The translations under genes and the position numbers were made by a program. This document shows, in pieces, positions 47,297-56,123 of a stretch of DNA of 64,000 bases. The number at the start of each line of letters is the position of its first letter. Position 1 is the stretch's first letter. The notes under the pieces were generated by a model, which did no database searches, had not been told where the DNA came from, and worked only from the letters and a program-made list of their open reading frames with translations. Origin of the DNA: Candidatus Polarisedimenticolia bacterium (lineage in GTDB: Bacteria; Acidobacteriota; Polarisedimenticolia; Gp22-AA2); contig DASYUH010000032.1 in assembly GCA_036001465.1 (NCBI GenBank), positions 62,001-126,000 of the forward strand, read 5' to 3'.

Positions 47297-48535
47297 TCAG
47301 TCCGTAGTACCCGGCAGGCGGATGAAATCCTGTTCTCCCCCCTCGAGGTACAGGACGAGCAGCAGGTAGTCCCGGAGCTGCCTCGTCAGGAGGAAGTGCT
47401 GCCGCACGCTCTCCCGGCCATTGGCCCCCAGCCAGTTGGCGTACGCCGGCTCCTTTAACAAGTGTTTGATCCAGTACGCCGTCCCTTCGATGCTGTGCGT
47501 CAGGATCCCGGAGTGCTTGTGGCCGATCTGGTTCGGCAGGCCGCCGACCGACCCGGCGATGACCGGCTTCCCCTTCCAGAGCGCCTCCGAGACGGTCAGC
47601 CCGAAGCCTTCCCGAAGGGACTTCTGAACAATGATCGTGGAGGCCCTCTGGATGGCGTTGATCTCCAGGTGGCTCGTGGGGGGAAGGCAGAGGACCCGCA
47701 CGCTGTCGTCCCCCTGCGCCCGCTCCCGGACCTCCGCGAGCACCTGCGCCCCCTCCGGGTCGTCGTCCGCCGGCCCGCCGACCAGGACCAGCCGCGCCAT
47801 GGCGGACGCCTTCGACAATCGGAAGGCCTCGATCACCCCCAGGGGATCCTTGAGACGATCGAAGCGGGAGACCTGCGTCACGAGCGCCCGGTCGGTCGGC
47901 AGTTCGAGACGCTGCAGGATGGCGTCGACCTCGCTCCCCTCGAGCTCCCGGTTCTTGTCGGACAGCGGATCGATGGAGGGGGAGATCAGCGCCTGCGGGA
48001 TCGGCAGGCTGCGGGCGAACGCCGGAGCGGAGAAGACGCAGGCGTCGTATCTCTCGACGTAAGGACGGAAGAACTCCCAGACGTCCGGATCGGGCCGCGA
48101 GAGGTCGATGTGGCAGCGCCAGATCCAGCGGTGCCCCGATCCGTTCCGCATCTGGACGAGGCCCGCGGGCTGGGGATCGTGGATGAACACGATGTCGGCG
48201 TCCAGGTTCAGCGAGGGGAGGTTCTCCCGGAGCGTCCGGTCATACGCCTCGTAGTCCCCCGCCGTCACCGTCTCGGCGGCCCCGTGGAGCGCATTGTGGA
48301 ATCGCTTGGTGGCCGCGTGGAAGGCCTCCCCTCCCCTGATGACCTCCCAGCGGGCGTCCAGCCCCAGCTCCCGCATGAGGGGAACCATCCGGCTCAGGAT
48401 CTCGGCCACCCCTCCGCCGACCGCCGTCGAGTTCACGTTCAGGAGCGAACGGCCCGTGAGGCGCCCCGCGAGCAGGTGGAGCTCGTCGAGCGTGTCCGCC
48501 CCGACGATGTCGCGATAGTCGTCAAGCCCCGGCAC
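47297..48535 (-). CDS. treT: Trehalose synthase, TreT-type GT4 glycosyltransferase
   Basis: A 412-residue GT-B retaining glycosyltransferase. The segment LLNVNSTAVGGGVAEIL is typical of the TreT/trehalose synthase group, and the E-x7-E motif (REGFGLTVSE) binds the nucleotide sugar. It should make trehalose from NDP-glucose and glucose, reversibly in archaeal homologues. The GTG at 48535 has GGAGGAG upstream and overlaps the end of the DUF5752 gene by 14 bases. This is the last gene of the trehalose operon. The family call is strong; the direction of use is not known. Confidence 0.85.
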   Translation of the reverse strand: MPGLDDYRDIVGADTLDELHLLAGRLTGRSLLNVNSTAVGGGVAEILSRMVPLMRELGLDARWEVIRGGEAFHAATKRFHNALHGAAETVTAGDYEAYDRTLRENLPSLNLDADIVFIHDPQPAGLVQMRNGSGHRWIWRCHIDLSRPDPDVWEFFRPYVERYDACVFSAPAFARSLPIPQALISPSIDPLSDKNRELEGSEVDAILQRLELPTDRALVTQVSRFDRLKDPLGVIEAFRLSKASAMARLVLVGGPADDDPEGAQVLAEVRERAQGDDSVRVLCLPPTSHLEINAIQRASTIIVQKSLREGFGLTVSEALWKGKPVIAGSVGGLPNQIGHKHSGILTHSIEGTAYWIKHLLKEPAYANWLGANGRESVRQHFLLTRQLRDYLLLVLYLEGGEQDFIRLPGTTD

Positions 48536-49202
48536 GGGAGTGCTCCTCCAGCCGCCGGTCCACCATCGTGATGAGCATCGATCGCAGCCCTTCCAGGGTG
48601 TGGGTGTAGGGATCGAGGTTCGAGACCTTCCTGGCCAGGGCGGGCTCGTCCAGCTCCCCCTCGAGCCAGGTCGCGAAATCATTGTGCCCCAGGGGAGGGC
48701 GCAGCAGGGACTCGAAGAGGTGCAGGTAGAGGCTCGACGGGCTGACCCTCCTCAGGCAGCGCGCGAAGCCGGCGAGATCGCGGGCCTCGTGCGCGGTCGG
48801 GACCGAGAACCGGATGGCCTGCATGAAGTGAAACTCCTTCCCCTCGGGGACCTCCCCGCCGTTCCCCCGGTCCGCGCCGCCTCGCCTGATCGCCTCGACC
48901 AGAGCGCGCTTCAGATCGTCGAGTGAATCGAACGTCAGGGTGTCGACCGACGCCAGCTGCTCTCCCAGCCTCTCGTCTCCCAGGACGTTCGTGACCCAGT
49001 ACGCGAAGTCGTTCGGAGGCTCGGGCACGAGGTACTGGTGCTGCCGCAGGAAGCGATACGTGTGCTGGTAGATGACCGGGTCGGGGGCGGCCTCGAGATG
49101 GCCGAGCAGCTCCCCGAGGTTCCTGGCCTTGAGCCCGGTCAGGCGGGTGAGGCAGAGCCGCGTGAAGAAACGGAACGGCCGGCGCGCCCGCGCGAGCTTC
49201 AT
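48522..49202 (-). CDS. DUF5752 family protein
   Basis: A 226-residue helical protein without signal or membrane segments. Motifs are YQHTYRFLRQHQYL, PNDFAYWVTN and GHNDFATWLEGELDEPALA, repeated in part as two similar halves, as in the DUF5752 family. Members are often encoded next to trehalose synthesis genes; the function is unknown. Its ATG overlaps the otsB stop (ATGA) and its 3' end overlaps treT, so it is probably made in step with both enzymes. Confidence 0.82.
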   Translation of the reverse strand: MKLARARRPFRFFTRLCLTRLTGLKARNLGELLGHLEAAPDPVIYQHTYRFLRQHQYLVPEPPNDFAYWVTNVLGDERLGEQLASVDTLTFDSLDDLKRALVEAIRRGGADRGNGGEVPEGKEFHFMQAIRFSVPTAHEARDLAGFARCLRRVSPSSLYLHLFESLLRPPLGHNDFATWLEGELDEPALARKVSNLDPYTHTLEGLRSMLITMVDRRLEEHSRAGA

Positions 49203-49936
49203 CCTCTCCCCTCCAGGGCGGCACGGGTCTCGCGGAGGAACCGCGCCACCTGCCCCTGGTCGATCAGGTAGTAATCCGCCCGGGAGGACTTCAGGCGGCC
49301 GACCCGGATGCTGAGCCCTCTTCCCTTCAGGGCTGAGAAGATGTCCTCGTCGGTCGTGTCGTCACCCAGCGCGATCGGAAACGGATTTCCCAGGTGCCGC
49401 ATCAGGTAGAGGGACGCGGCTCCCTTGTGCCACTTCACTCGAGGGAGGAGCTCCCAGACCTTCCTCCCGGCCCCCCACCTCACCGGAAGCCCGGACGCAT
49501 CCACCCGGATGCGGGAGCGCAGCCATGCCAGGGAACGCCGGGAGCGCCGCGCCACCCGCCGGTAGTGCACGCTCAGGGTCAGCCCCTTGTTCTCGAGGGA
49601 CGCGCCCGGGACGCGCCCGAGATCGCTCTCGATCCGGGCGGCCAGATCCTGGACGATCGACCGCCGCGCGACCGCCCCGGCATGCCGGAACGAGATTCCC
49701 GGACCCGCGATCTCCAGTCCGTGGTTTCCGCCGTAGTAGAGGGCGGGCATATCGACGCGCGCTTGCAGATCCTTCAGCGATCGCCCGCTCAGGACCGCCA
49801 CCCCGACCCCCGGCCGGGCCTGGAGCGAGCCGAGGAGCCCGCGGATCTCCTCCGAGAGCCGCGCCGCGTCGTTCCTCCCGGACAGCGGGGCCAGGGTGCC
49901 GTCGAAATCGAACAGCAGGAGGACGCGCTTCTGCAT
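49199..49936 (-). CDS. otsB: Trehalose-6-phosphate phosphatase
   Basis: A 245-residue HAD-superfamily phosphatase. Motif I is LLFDFDGTLAP, the trehalose-phosphatase marker YYGGNHGLEI is present, and motif IV is GDDTTDEDIF. It removes phosphate from trehalose 6-phosphate. I use the ATG at 49936; a GTG at 49984 is possible but its AGGAG is too close. The gene follows otsA by 52 bases and overlaps the DUF5752 gene by four bases (ATGA). Confidence 0.93.
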   Translation of the reverse strand: MQKRVLLLFDFDGTLAPLSGRNDAARLSEEIRGLLGSLQARPGVGVAVLSGRSLKDLQARVDMPALYYGGNHGLEIAGPGISFRHAGAVARRSIVQDLAARIESDLGRVPGASLENKGLTLSVHYRRVARRSRRSLAWLRSRIRVDASGLPVRWGAGRKVWELLPRVKWHKGAASLYLMRHLGNPFPIALGDDTTDEDIFSALKGRGLSIRVGRLKSSRADYYLIDQGQVARFLRETRAALEGRG

Positions 49937-49988
49937 CGCGATCCGGCCCCTGACTCGCGGCCAATCCGGCCACAGGCTCCGCACGCTC

Positions 49989-52247
49989 CTACTCGCTCCT
50001 CGCCACGACCTGATCGAGGCGCACCTGCGACAGCGCTTCGATCAGGTTGCCTGCCCAGCGATAGATATTGTGCTCCCGGACCGTCTCCCTCATCCGGGCC
50101 ATGCGAGTGGCCTGATCCTCCCGGCTCATCTGCAGCGCGCTGTCAATCGCACCCGCCATCTCCTCGATGTCGTAGGGGTTGACGATGAGGGCGTCCCGCA
50201 GCTCTCGCGACGCGCCGGTGAAGCGACTCAGGATCAGGACCCCTGCGCCGTCGTCGCGCGAGGCGACGAACTCCTTGGCGACCAGGTTCATCCCGTCGTG
50301 CAGGGACGTGACCATGCAGAAGTCGGCGTGCCGGTAGAACGGCAGGATCTCCCGGTGGCTGTGGTGTCTCTTCAGGAAGACGATCGGCTTCCAGTCCCTC
50401 GCCTGGAATTTCCAGTTGATGCGCTCCGCCTCGGACTCCACTTCCGCCAGGAAGTCGTGGTAGCGCTTGATGTGCGTGCGGCTCGGCGCCCCGAGCTGGA
50501 CGAAGGTCAACTCCCCCCGGAACGTGGGATGGATCTCCAGGAAGCGCTCGATCGATCGGAAGCGCTCGAGGACCCCCTTGGTGTAGTCCATCCGATCCAC
50601 TCCGATGCCCAGATACCTTCCGGTGATTCCCATTTCCTTCAGGAAGGTCTCGCGATCGGTTTCCGACGCGCGATCGGGCGCCACGTCCTGAAAGGTTTCG
50701 GGAAACGCCACGCTGATCGGGTAGGGATGGACGGCCGTGGCGTGGCCCGAGCGCCTGACCTCGAACCGCTCCCAGTCGACACGCGATTCCAGCGTGCGAT
50801 CGACGGTGTCGAGAAAGTTGTTGCAGTGAACCTGGGTATGGAATCCGATGAGGTCCGCCCCCAGCATTCCCTGCAGGAGCTCCCTCCTCCAGGGGCAGAC
50901 CCCGAAGGCCTCCGGGTTCGGCCAGGGAATGTGCCAGAAGATCGCGATCCGCGCGTCCGGCCGCCGCTGCTTGAGAAGCTCGGGCAGGAGCGCGAGATGG
51001 TAGTCCTGGATCAGGATGCACGGCTCCTGCAAGCCCTCCATTTCTTTCGCGGCGGCGTCCGCGAACTTCTGATTGGCCTTCTCGTAGTGGGCCCAGTCCT
51101 CCGGCCTGAAGACGGGCCGCGTGTGGGCGATGTGGCAGAGAGGCCAGAGCCCTTCGTTGGCCAGCCCGTAGTAATAGCCGTCCTCCTCCTCCTTCGTCAG
51201 GGCCACTCTCCTGAGGGTGTAGAGCGGGTCGTCGGCCGGCACCCTGATGCGGTTCTCGCGATCGACGACCTGCCAGTCGGCATCGCCGGCTCCATGGGCG
51301 ATCCAGGTGCCGCCGCTCGCCCGCATGATCGGATCGAGGGCGGTGACCAGCCCCCCGGCCGGCACGATGCACTCGACGCTTCGCCCCCGGCGGACGTGCA
51401 TGTACGGCTCCCGGTTTGAGACGACGAGGAGCGGCCTTCCCTGCAGCCTGTGACGCACGTGCTCGGCGAGCCTGTCCGGCGTCCACCGCGCCTCGCCGGC
51501 CTGCCTGAGCCTCGCCTCCTCTTCGACTGCGGCCCGGGCGCGGGCCAGCTGCCGGGAGAACGTCTCGACTTCCCGCGTCAGGGGGGAGAACAAGTGAACG
51601 TTCGGCGGCGCCGGCCGCAGGGCCGGCTCTCCCGTGCGCAGCTGCTTCATCCAGAGCGCCATCTGGGCGATGGGGCCTGCGATGCTGAAACGCAGGACGA
51701 GAATCGTCACGAGCACGATGAGGGCCGTCTGCGCCAGGGCCATCAGGAAGGCGCGGCGCCAGGCCGATCCGAGGCGCGGCGGGGCCGGGGTCGGCCCGTG
51801 CACAACCGCCAGAGCGCCCAGCGGCTCGCCGTGGATCGTGAGCGGCAGGGCGTCGACCTGGATCGACCGGTCCTTCAGGCCGGCACTCCCTCTCGCCGGT
51901 GACCCGTTCCTGAGCGCCTGGCGCACCGGATCGGGCGGGGAGGAAGGGGCCGCCTGGAGCCGGGACGAGCGGGAGATGAGTTCCCCCTTCGGGCCATAGA
52001 CTGCCAGACCGGCGACTCCTCCCCCGTCCCCGACGGCCTCCGCTAGACGGTCGAGGCCCTTCCGGTCGCCCCGTTCCACGAGCTCCAGCACCACCCCCTC
52101 GAGACCGTCGGCCAGGAGCCTCGCCCGGCGCGCGAAGGCCTCCTCCTGCGCGCGGCCGTCACGGCTTACCTGGAAGAACGCCCCCAGGGAAGCCAGCGCG
52201 ATGGCGACGATGGCCAGCGAGACGACGATTCTGCGGGTGATGCGCAT
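49989..52247 (-). CDS. otsA: Membrane-anchored trehalose-6-phosphate synthase with sensor and HAMP segment
   Basis: A 752-residue fusion. Residues 1-260 look like a sensor-kinase front end: TM1 (VVSLAIVAIALASLGAFF), a periplasmic region of about 120 residues, TM2 (FLMALAQTALIVLVTILVL), then a HAMP-like stretch and a helical linker. The GT20 catalytic domain follows: LLVVSNREPYMH, PAGGLVTAL, FWHIPWPNPE, LIQDYHLALLP and VDRMDYTKG. NREPY replaces the usual NRLP, so the acceptor could differ from glucose 6-phosphate. It is first in the operon with otsB, the DUF5752 gene and treT. Confidence 0.9.
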   Translation of the reverse strand: MRITRRIVVSLAIVAIALASLGAFFQVSRDGRAQEEAFARRARLLADGLEGVVLELVERGDRKGLDRLAEAVGDGGGVAGLAVYGPKGELISRSSRLQAAPSSPPDPVRQALRNGSPARGSAGLKDRSIQVDALPLTIHGEPLGALAVVHGPTPAPPRLGSAWRRAFLMALAQTALIVLVTILVLRFSIAGPIAQMALWMKQLRTGEPALRPAPPNVHLFSPLTREVETFSRQLARARAAVEEEARLRQAGEARWTPDRLAEHVRHRLQGRPLLVVSNREPYMHVRRGRSVECIVPAGGLVTALDPIMRASGGTWIAHGAGDADWQVVDRENRIRVPADDPLYTLRRVALTKEEEDGYYYGLANEGLWPLCHIAHTRPVFRPEDWAHYEKANQKFADAAAKEMEGLQEPCILIQDYHLALLPELLKQRRPDARIAIFWHIPWPNPEAFGVCPWRRELLQGMLGADLIGFHTQVHCNNFLDTVDRTLESRVDWERFEVRRSGHATAVHPYPISVAFPETFQDVAPDRASETDRETFLKEMGITGRYLGIGVDRMDYTKGVLERFRSIERFLEIHPTFRGELTFVQLGAPSRTHIKRYHDFLAEVESEAERINWKFQARDWKPIVFLKRHHSHREILPFYRHADFCMVTSLHDGMNLVAKEFVASRDDGAGVLILSRFTGASRELRDALIVNPYDIEEMAGAIDSALQMSREDQATRMARMRETVREHNIYRWAGNLIEALSQVRLDQVVARSE

Positions 52248-52270
52248 GGATGAGGCTGGCCCCCCCAGTG

Positions 52271-52316
52271 GTCACGGACGGGCCGGGGGATTGCGGGGGG
52301 CTGGCCCGCCCGTGAC
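52271..52316. other. Long hairpin between the barrel gene and otsA
   Basis: GTCACGGACGGGCC (52271-52284) pairs with GGCCCGCCCGTGAC (52303-52316) at 13 of 14 positions, with an 18-base loop. No T tract follows. It lies upstream of otsA and downstream of the barrel gene on the minus strand, so it could attenuate readthrough, act as a leader structure or end transcription with Rho. Confidence 0.5.
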
Positions 52317-52362
52317 GCACGCGCGCTCGATCGCCGAAGCGCGACCGGGCGCGACTCTCGGA

Positions 52363-52854
52363 TCAGAACCGGACGCCGACTCCCAGGACCGCCGCGGAGT
52401 CGTCCGCGACGATGACCTTCATCTGGCCGTACGGCCGGGCCTCGCCCTTCATCGCGCCGACGCCGAGGACCAGGTTGACGCCGGGATCGGTGGAGTCGCT
52501 GTTGCCGGGACCGCTGTCGTCGCGGAAGAGGACGGTCGGTCCCGCCCCCGCCCACACAGTGTACTCCTGGGTCTGGTGGAAGTCGTAGTGGAAGTCGAAG
52601 CTGACGGTGGTGAGGTCGCCGCGATCGGCGAACGCGTGCTCGACGTTGGGGTTCCCGTACCAGTGCTTCGTGGAACCAACCTGGAACAGCGCCTCGGCGC
52701 CCAGGAACGGATCGCTCTCGTCGCTGTAGGCGCCGCCTCGCACGCCGAAATCGGTCTTCGCGTGGGCGGGCACGAGCGACAGGGACACCGCGAGAGCTGC
52801 GGCGCAGGCGTACGACAGGACACGAACGACAGGGTGCTTGCGATTCAGCTTCAT
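52363..52854 (-). CDS. Small outer-membrane beta-barrel protein
   Basis: A 163-residue protein with a signal peptide (LSYACAAALAVSLSLVPAHA). The mature part has alternating Gly, aromatic and polar residues (DFGVRGGAY, TTVSFDFHYDFH, YGQMKVIVADDS) and ends in VLGVGVRF, a terminal aromatic typical of barrels. With only about 140 mature residues it fits an eight-stranded OmpW/OmpA-like or general porin-like barrel. No family is recognised. It lies between otsA and a BON lipoprotein on the same strand. Confidence 0.65.
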   Translation of the reverse strand: MKLNRKHPVVRVLSYACAAALAVSLSLVPAHAKTDFGVRGGAYSDESDPFLGAEALFQVGSTKHWYGNPNVEHAFADRGDLTTVSFDFHYDFHQTQEYTVWAGAGPTVLFRDDSGPGNSDSTDPGVNLVLGVGAMKGEARPYGQMKVIVADDSAAVLGVGVRF

Positions 52855-52936
52855 GGTGCGGACCTCCTTCCGGCGGACGGTTGCTCCGCCTTTCGACTGC
52901 GAAGTTCCTCCCGCCGGATGCGGCGGGAGGGTCGTA

Positions 52937-53521
52937 TCAGCCGCGTATCTGAATCTGGCTGACCACGTGCTTGACGCCTTCCGTGTCGCGGGCGACGCGC
53001 GCGGCGAGCTGGCGCTCGGCGTCGGAGCCGGCCTCGCCCGTGAGGATCACCGTGCCTCGGTCGGTGCGAACGCTGATCCTCGATCCCCTGACCCCGGGCT
53101 CGAACGCCAGCGCCATTTTCACGGAGGCGGTGACCGAGGCGTCGTGAACGGCCTCGCCGAATGTCCTGTCGGACTCCTCGAGGCCGTCGCCGCCGCTCTC
53201 GGCCAGCACGAGATCGTTCCGGACCTCCCGGACGCCGTCCGCGTTGCCGGCGATCGCCGCGGCGAGATCACGATGGATGTCGCTGGGGACCGTTCCGCGC
53301 AGGGTCACCACGCCGTCGTGGGTTCCGACCTGGATTCGGCACGCATCGAGGTGTCCGTTGAACAGATAGGTCGTCTTGATGCGCATGGTGATCGATGCGT
53401 CGTGAATCGCATCCCCGGCTTCGGGCTTCACGTCCGCCCGCGGAGCGGACTCCGAGCAGCCGAGAACCAGGGCCGCGATGCCCAGAAGCACGATGTCCAC
53501 GAAGCCGCCAGGGCGATGCAT
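52937..53521 (-). CDS. BON-domain lipoprotein
   Basis: A 194-residue protein. It starts at the ATG at 53521 (AAGGAG upstream). The N-terminus ends in the lipobox-like LVLGCSES, so it is probably lipid-anchored. Two BON domains follow: the first around DGVVTLRGTVPSDIHRD, the second around RGTVILTGEAGSDAER. BON proteins bind phospholipid or protect the envelope and are often osmotically induced (OsmY type), which fits the adjoining trehalose operon. Confidence 0.87.
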   Translation of the reverse strand: MHRPGGFVDIVLLGIAALVLGCSESAPRADVKPEAGDAIHDASITMRIKTTYLFNGHLDACRIQVGTHDGVVTLRGTVPSDIHRDLAAAIAGNADGVREVRNDLVLAESGGDGLEESDRTFGEAVHDASVTASVKMALAFEPGVRGSRISVRTDRGTVILTGEAGSDAERQLAARVARDTEGVKHVVSQIQIRG

Positions 53522-53780
53522 GATCGTCTCCTTCCTGGCCGCGACCGCTCCCCGGTGCACTGGACGCGGGAGCGATTCGCAACCGATTGCGCGTGATGAA
53601 CAGGTCCGGTGCGCGATTGTGATCAGCAAGGTCGATGCCACCCGGCAGCTCGAGGACGCCGCCGCGGAGCAAATCGCTGTGATTCAGTGAGATGCAGAGA
53701 TCCGGAGCCGAGGCCCGCGCGTCCTTCCCGGTGAGCATGATGTCCTCCAGGAGAGATAGAGGCGAGGGGGCATTTCCCGA
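53522..53780. other. Gap between the BON and FG-GAP genes
   Basis: About 260 bases hold no gene that I can support. On the minus strand an ATG at 53738 has a good RBS (GGAGG, five bases) and opens a frame that would overlap the BON gene by about 250 bases in another frame. That overlap, and the lack of any family match, make it doubtful. Confidence 0.35.
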
Positions 53781-53809
53781 TTGACGGCCCGATTACCTCA
53801 AGGTATATT
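53781..53809 (+). promoter_or_regulatory. Sigma-70 promoter for the FG-GAP protein gene
   Basis: TTGACG (53781-53786), 17 bases and TATATT (53804-53809) precede the ATG at 53854, which has GGAGG upstream. Confidence 0.65.
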
Positions 53810-53853
53810 CCGGCCACTGCGCTTCGAGATCCTTACGAGAGCAGGAGGTTGCC

Positions 53854-55383
53854 ATGCGAACCCGGCTGTTGCTCCCTCTCATGCTGGCCTCGGGCGTCCT
53901 GTATCCCGGCTCGTTTCTTCGGGCCCAGCTCGTCTTCTTCGATCCGGTGACCCTGGCCGTCGGCTCGGGTCCCCGAGGCATGGCGACGGCCGACCTCAAC
54001 GGCGACGGCCGTGCCGACGTCGTGGTCGCCAACTTTGACTCGATGAACCTGACCGTCTATCTCGGGATGGGGCCCGCCGGCTTCGCCACGCCGCGGACCA
54101 TCCCGGTCGGCGGTGGGAACCCGACATACGTGACCATCGGAGATTTCAACCGGGACGGAAGGCTCGATCTCATCACCTCCCTGAGTTTCCAGAGGCTCAT
54201 TTCCTTCAAGCCTGGAGACGGGGCAGGTGGGTTCGGCCCCGATCGGTTCATCGATCCGGGACTGCTCCCGCTCCTCACCGTGGCGGCCGATTTCAATGGC
54301 GACGGGCGTCTGGATCTGGCGGCCGCGTCGACGGCGTACGCCAACCTGCAAATCCTGCTCGGGGACGGCACTGGCGGCTTCACACCGGGTGCGAGTTTCG
54401 GTCCGTACCAGAACTTCGGCCTCGCCGTTGCCGATTTCAACGAAGACGGACAGCCCGATCTGGCGGTGCCTGACACCCGCAACAATCGGGTGAACATCCT
54501 GCTTGGGGACGGCACCGGGAGCTTCACCTCCAGCTCGATGCCAAGCGGAGCTGTCGCACCGAGGGCCGCCCTGGTCGCGGACTTCGACCAGGATGGAAAC
54601 GTCGATCTCGCGGTCATGCACAACATCTCGCCCATCATTTCCGTGTTTCCGGGGAACGGATCGGGAGGGTTCGGGAGTCCAACAAGCGCCACCGCTCCAA
54701 ACGCGGTGGCGTCGTTCGCCGTCCTCGACGTCGATGGCGACGCGAACCTCGATTTGGCCACGACGTTGGGCCCGACGACCGGCATCCTCCTCGGAAACGG
54801 TGCCCTGGGCTTCGGCCCGCCGCAGTCGATGCCGGGTGGCGGAACGTCCCTGATCGTCGGAGACTTCAATGCCGACGGGAGCCCCGACCTTTCGGCGATC
54901 GTCGGCAACCCCCCCGATAGCATCGTCGTTCTTCTCAACCTCACCTATGACACGGACGGAGACGCCGTCCTGGACTCGTTCGATAACTGTCTTACGGTGC
55001 CGAACCCCGAGCAGGTCGACGTCGACCACGACGGGCCAGGTGACGCGTGCGACAACTGCATCCCACTCTTCAATGATGACCAGGTGGACCGGGACGGCAA
55101 CGGCACCGGGGACGCGTGCGACGCGCTGGTCGCCTTTCTGTCGACCGTGCCGGAAATCGCCTCCCTGCAGGCGGATCTTGAGGCCCTGACCACCCGGATC
55201 GGGCTTCTCGAGTCCCAGCTCCTGTCGAGCCAGGAGCGATTCGTGCCGCTCGAGATTTCGGATCGGACACAGGCCGGCGACATCGCCATTCTGAAGAGCC
55301 AGGTGGCGGATCTGCAGCAGAAGGTCCTGTTTCTAATCAACACGCTGTCGATCGTAAGGCCGCGGCCCACGCTCGTGCCCTAG
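53854..55383 (+). CDS. Secreted FG-GAP/VCBS repeat protein with thrombospondin type 3-like Ca-binding repeats
   Basis: A 509-residue exported protein. After a signal peptide (LLLPLMLASGVLYPG) come about seven VCBS/FG-GAP units with the calcium loop DxNxDGxxD (DLNGDGRADV, DFNRDGRLDL, DFNGDGRLDL, DFNEDGQPDL, DFDQDGNVDL), likely a beta-propeller. Next are two thrombospondin type 3-like motifs (DTDGDAVLDSFDNC, DRDGNGTGDACD). The last 80 residues form a coiled coil (LQADLEALTTRIGLLESQ). The final tail (RPRPTLVP) is unrelated to a sorting signal. Adhesion or cell-surface binding is possible; the role is unknown. Confidence 0.85.
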   Translation: MRTRLLLPLMLASGVLYPGSFLRAQLVFFDPVTLAVGSGPRGMATADLNGDGRADVVVANFDSMNLTVYLGMGPAGFATPRTIPVGGGNPTYVTIGDFNRDGRLDLITSLSFQRLISFKPGDGAGGFGPDRFIDPGLLPLLTVAADFNGDGRLDLAAASTAYANLQILLGDGTGGFTPGASFGPYQNFGLAVADFNEDGQPDLAVPDTRNNRVNILLGDGTGSFTSSSMPSGAVAPRAALVADFDQDGNVDLAVMHNISPIISVFPGNGSGGFGSPTSATAPNAVASFAVLDVDGDANLDLATTLGPTTGILLGNGALGFGPPQSMPGGGTSLIVGDFNADGSPDLSAIVGNPPDSIVVLLNLTYDTDGDAVLDSFDNCLTVPNPEQVDVDHDGPGDACDNCIPLFNDDQVDRDGNGTGDACDALVAFLSTVPEIASLQADLEALTTRIGLLESQLLSSQERFVPLEISDRTQAGDIAILKSQVADLQQKVLFLINTLSIVRPRPTLVP

Positions 55384-55385
55384 GC

Positions 55386-55952
55386 TCAGTGGGTGAGATA
55401 GGCGTACAGGTTCACGCTGGCTGTCTTGTCCGTGGTGTTGTAGAGGAACACGCGATACCGCGGGAAGGCGATGGTGAAACGCTCGGGCGCTGAGGCGAAA
55501 TGAAGCGACGCGCCGGTGACCGCCGGCGCGGCGATCTCGATCGGAAACTGCGCCATCCCCTCGTCCTCGAACGCCTGCAGGATCGCCTCGTCGTCCGGGA
55601 TCAGGAGCGCGCCGACCGCGCCCGGCCGCGCCGCCCTGGCCCGCGTCTGGCCGGCCAGGCTCAGGACCACCGACGTGAAGCCGTCCGTCGCGAGCGTGCC
55701 GGCCTGGATCAGGCGCGTGGTCTCGCGGGGCCCGACCGGCGAGACCAGGATCTCCTTCAGGCGTTGCGTCGCCGAATGCCGGATCACGCCCTCGACGGAG
55801 ATCGACCCCGCCACCTGCTGTGTGGCGGGGAAATTGGTCACGCGGACCGCCTGCACCTCCTCCTGGGATTGGAGAGGCCCGGCCGGAGCCAGGGAGGCCA
55901 GGAATGTGGCGGCGAGGGCGGTCAGGACGACCGGTGTGCCAGGACGCGTCAT
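55386..55952 (-). CDS. Exported hypothetical protein
   Basis: A 188-residue protein with a signal peptide (VVLTALAATFLASLAPAG). The mature part looks beta-rich (VRVTNFPATQQVAGSISVEG, FPRYRVFLYNTTDKTASVNLYAYLT) and has no membrane segment or known domain. It lies two bases from the convergent FG-GAP gene. I do not recognise a family. Confidence 0.6.
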   Translation of the reverse strand: MTRPGTPVVLTALAATFLASLAPAGPLQSQEEVQAVRVTNFPATQQVAGSISVEGVIRHSATQRLKEILVSPVGPRETTRLIQAGTLATDGFTSVVLSLAGQTRARAARPGAVGALLIPDDEAILQAFEDEGMAQFPIEIAAPAVTGASLHFASAPERFTIAFPRYRVFLYNTTDKTASVNLYAYLTH

Positions 55953-56105
55953 GAGAGTCTCCTTCGGGGACGGCCTGGTGTAAGTGGCCCGCAGGGGTCA
56001 CGGAGGCCATCGAGTGGAATACGGACCGGGGCCCGCGTGCGTTTAGGTCTGGATTCGTTTCGACCGTCCCCCGGGCCCGCCAGACTCGCCGCGGCGGTTT
56101 CCTTG

Positions 56106-56114
56106 TGCTAGCAT
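56106..56114 (+). promoter_or_regulatory. Extended -10 element for the small exported protein at 56162
   Basis: TGC (56106-56108) and TAGCAT (56109-56114) match the extended -10 form. No good -35 is seen. A perfect palindrome follows at 56124-56142. Confidence 0.5.
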
Positions 56115-56123
56115 CCGGTGTCG

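Noticed and set aside
45306-47369. A long open frame (687 codons) on the plus strand opposite the methyltransferase gene
   Set aside because: It is antisense to a gene with clear cupin and SAM motifs, has no domain, and its codon pattern is typical of shadow frames in GC-rich DNA.
53268-53738. Minus-strand frame with a good RBS at 53738, overlapping the BON gene
   Set aside because: It would overlap the BON lipoprotein gene by about 250 bases in another frame and has no family match. A short leader peptide remains possible.
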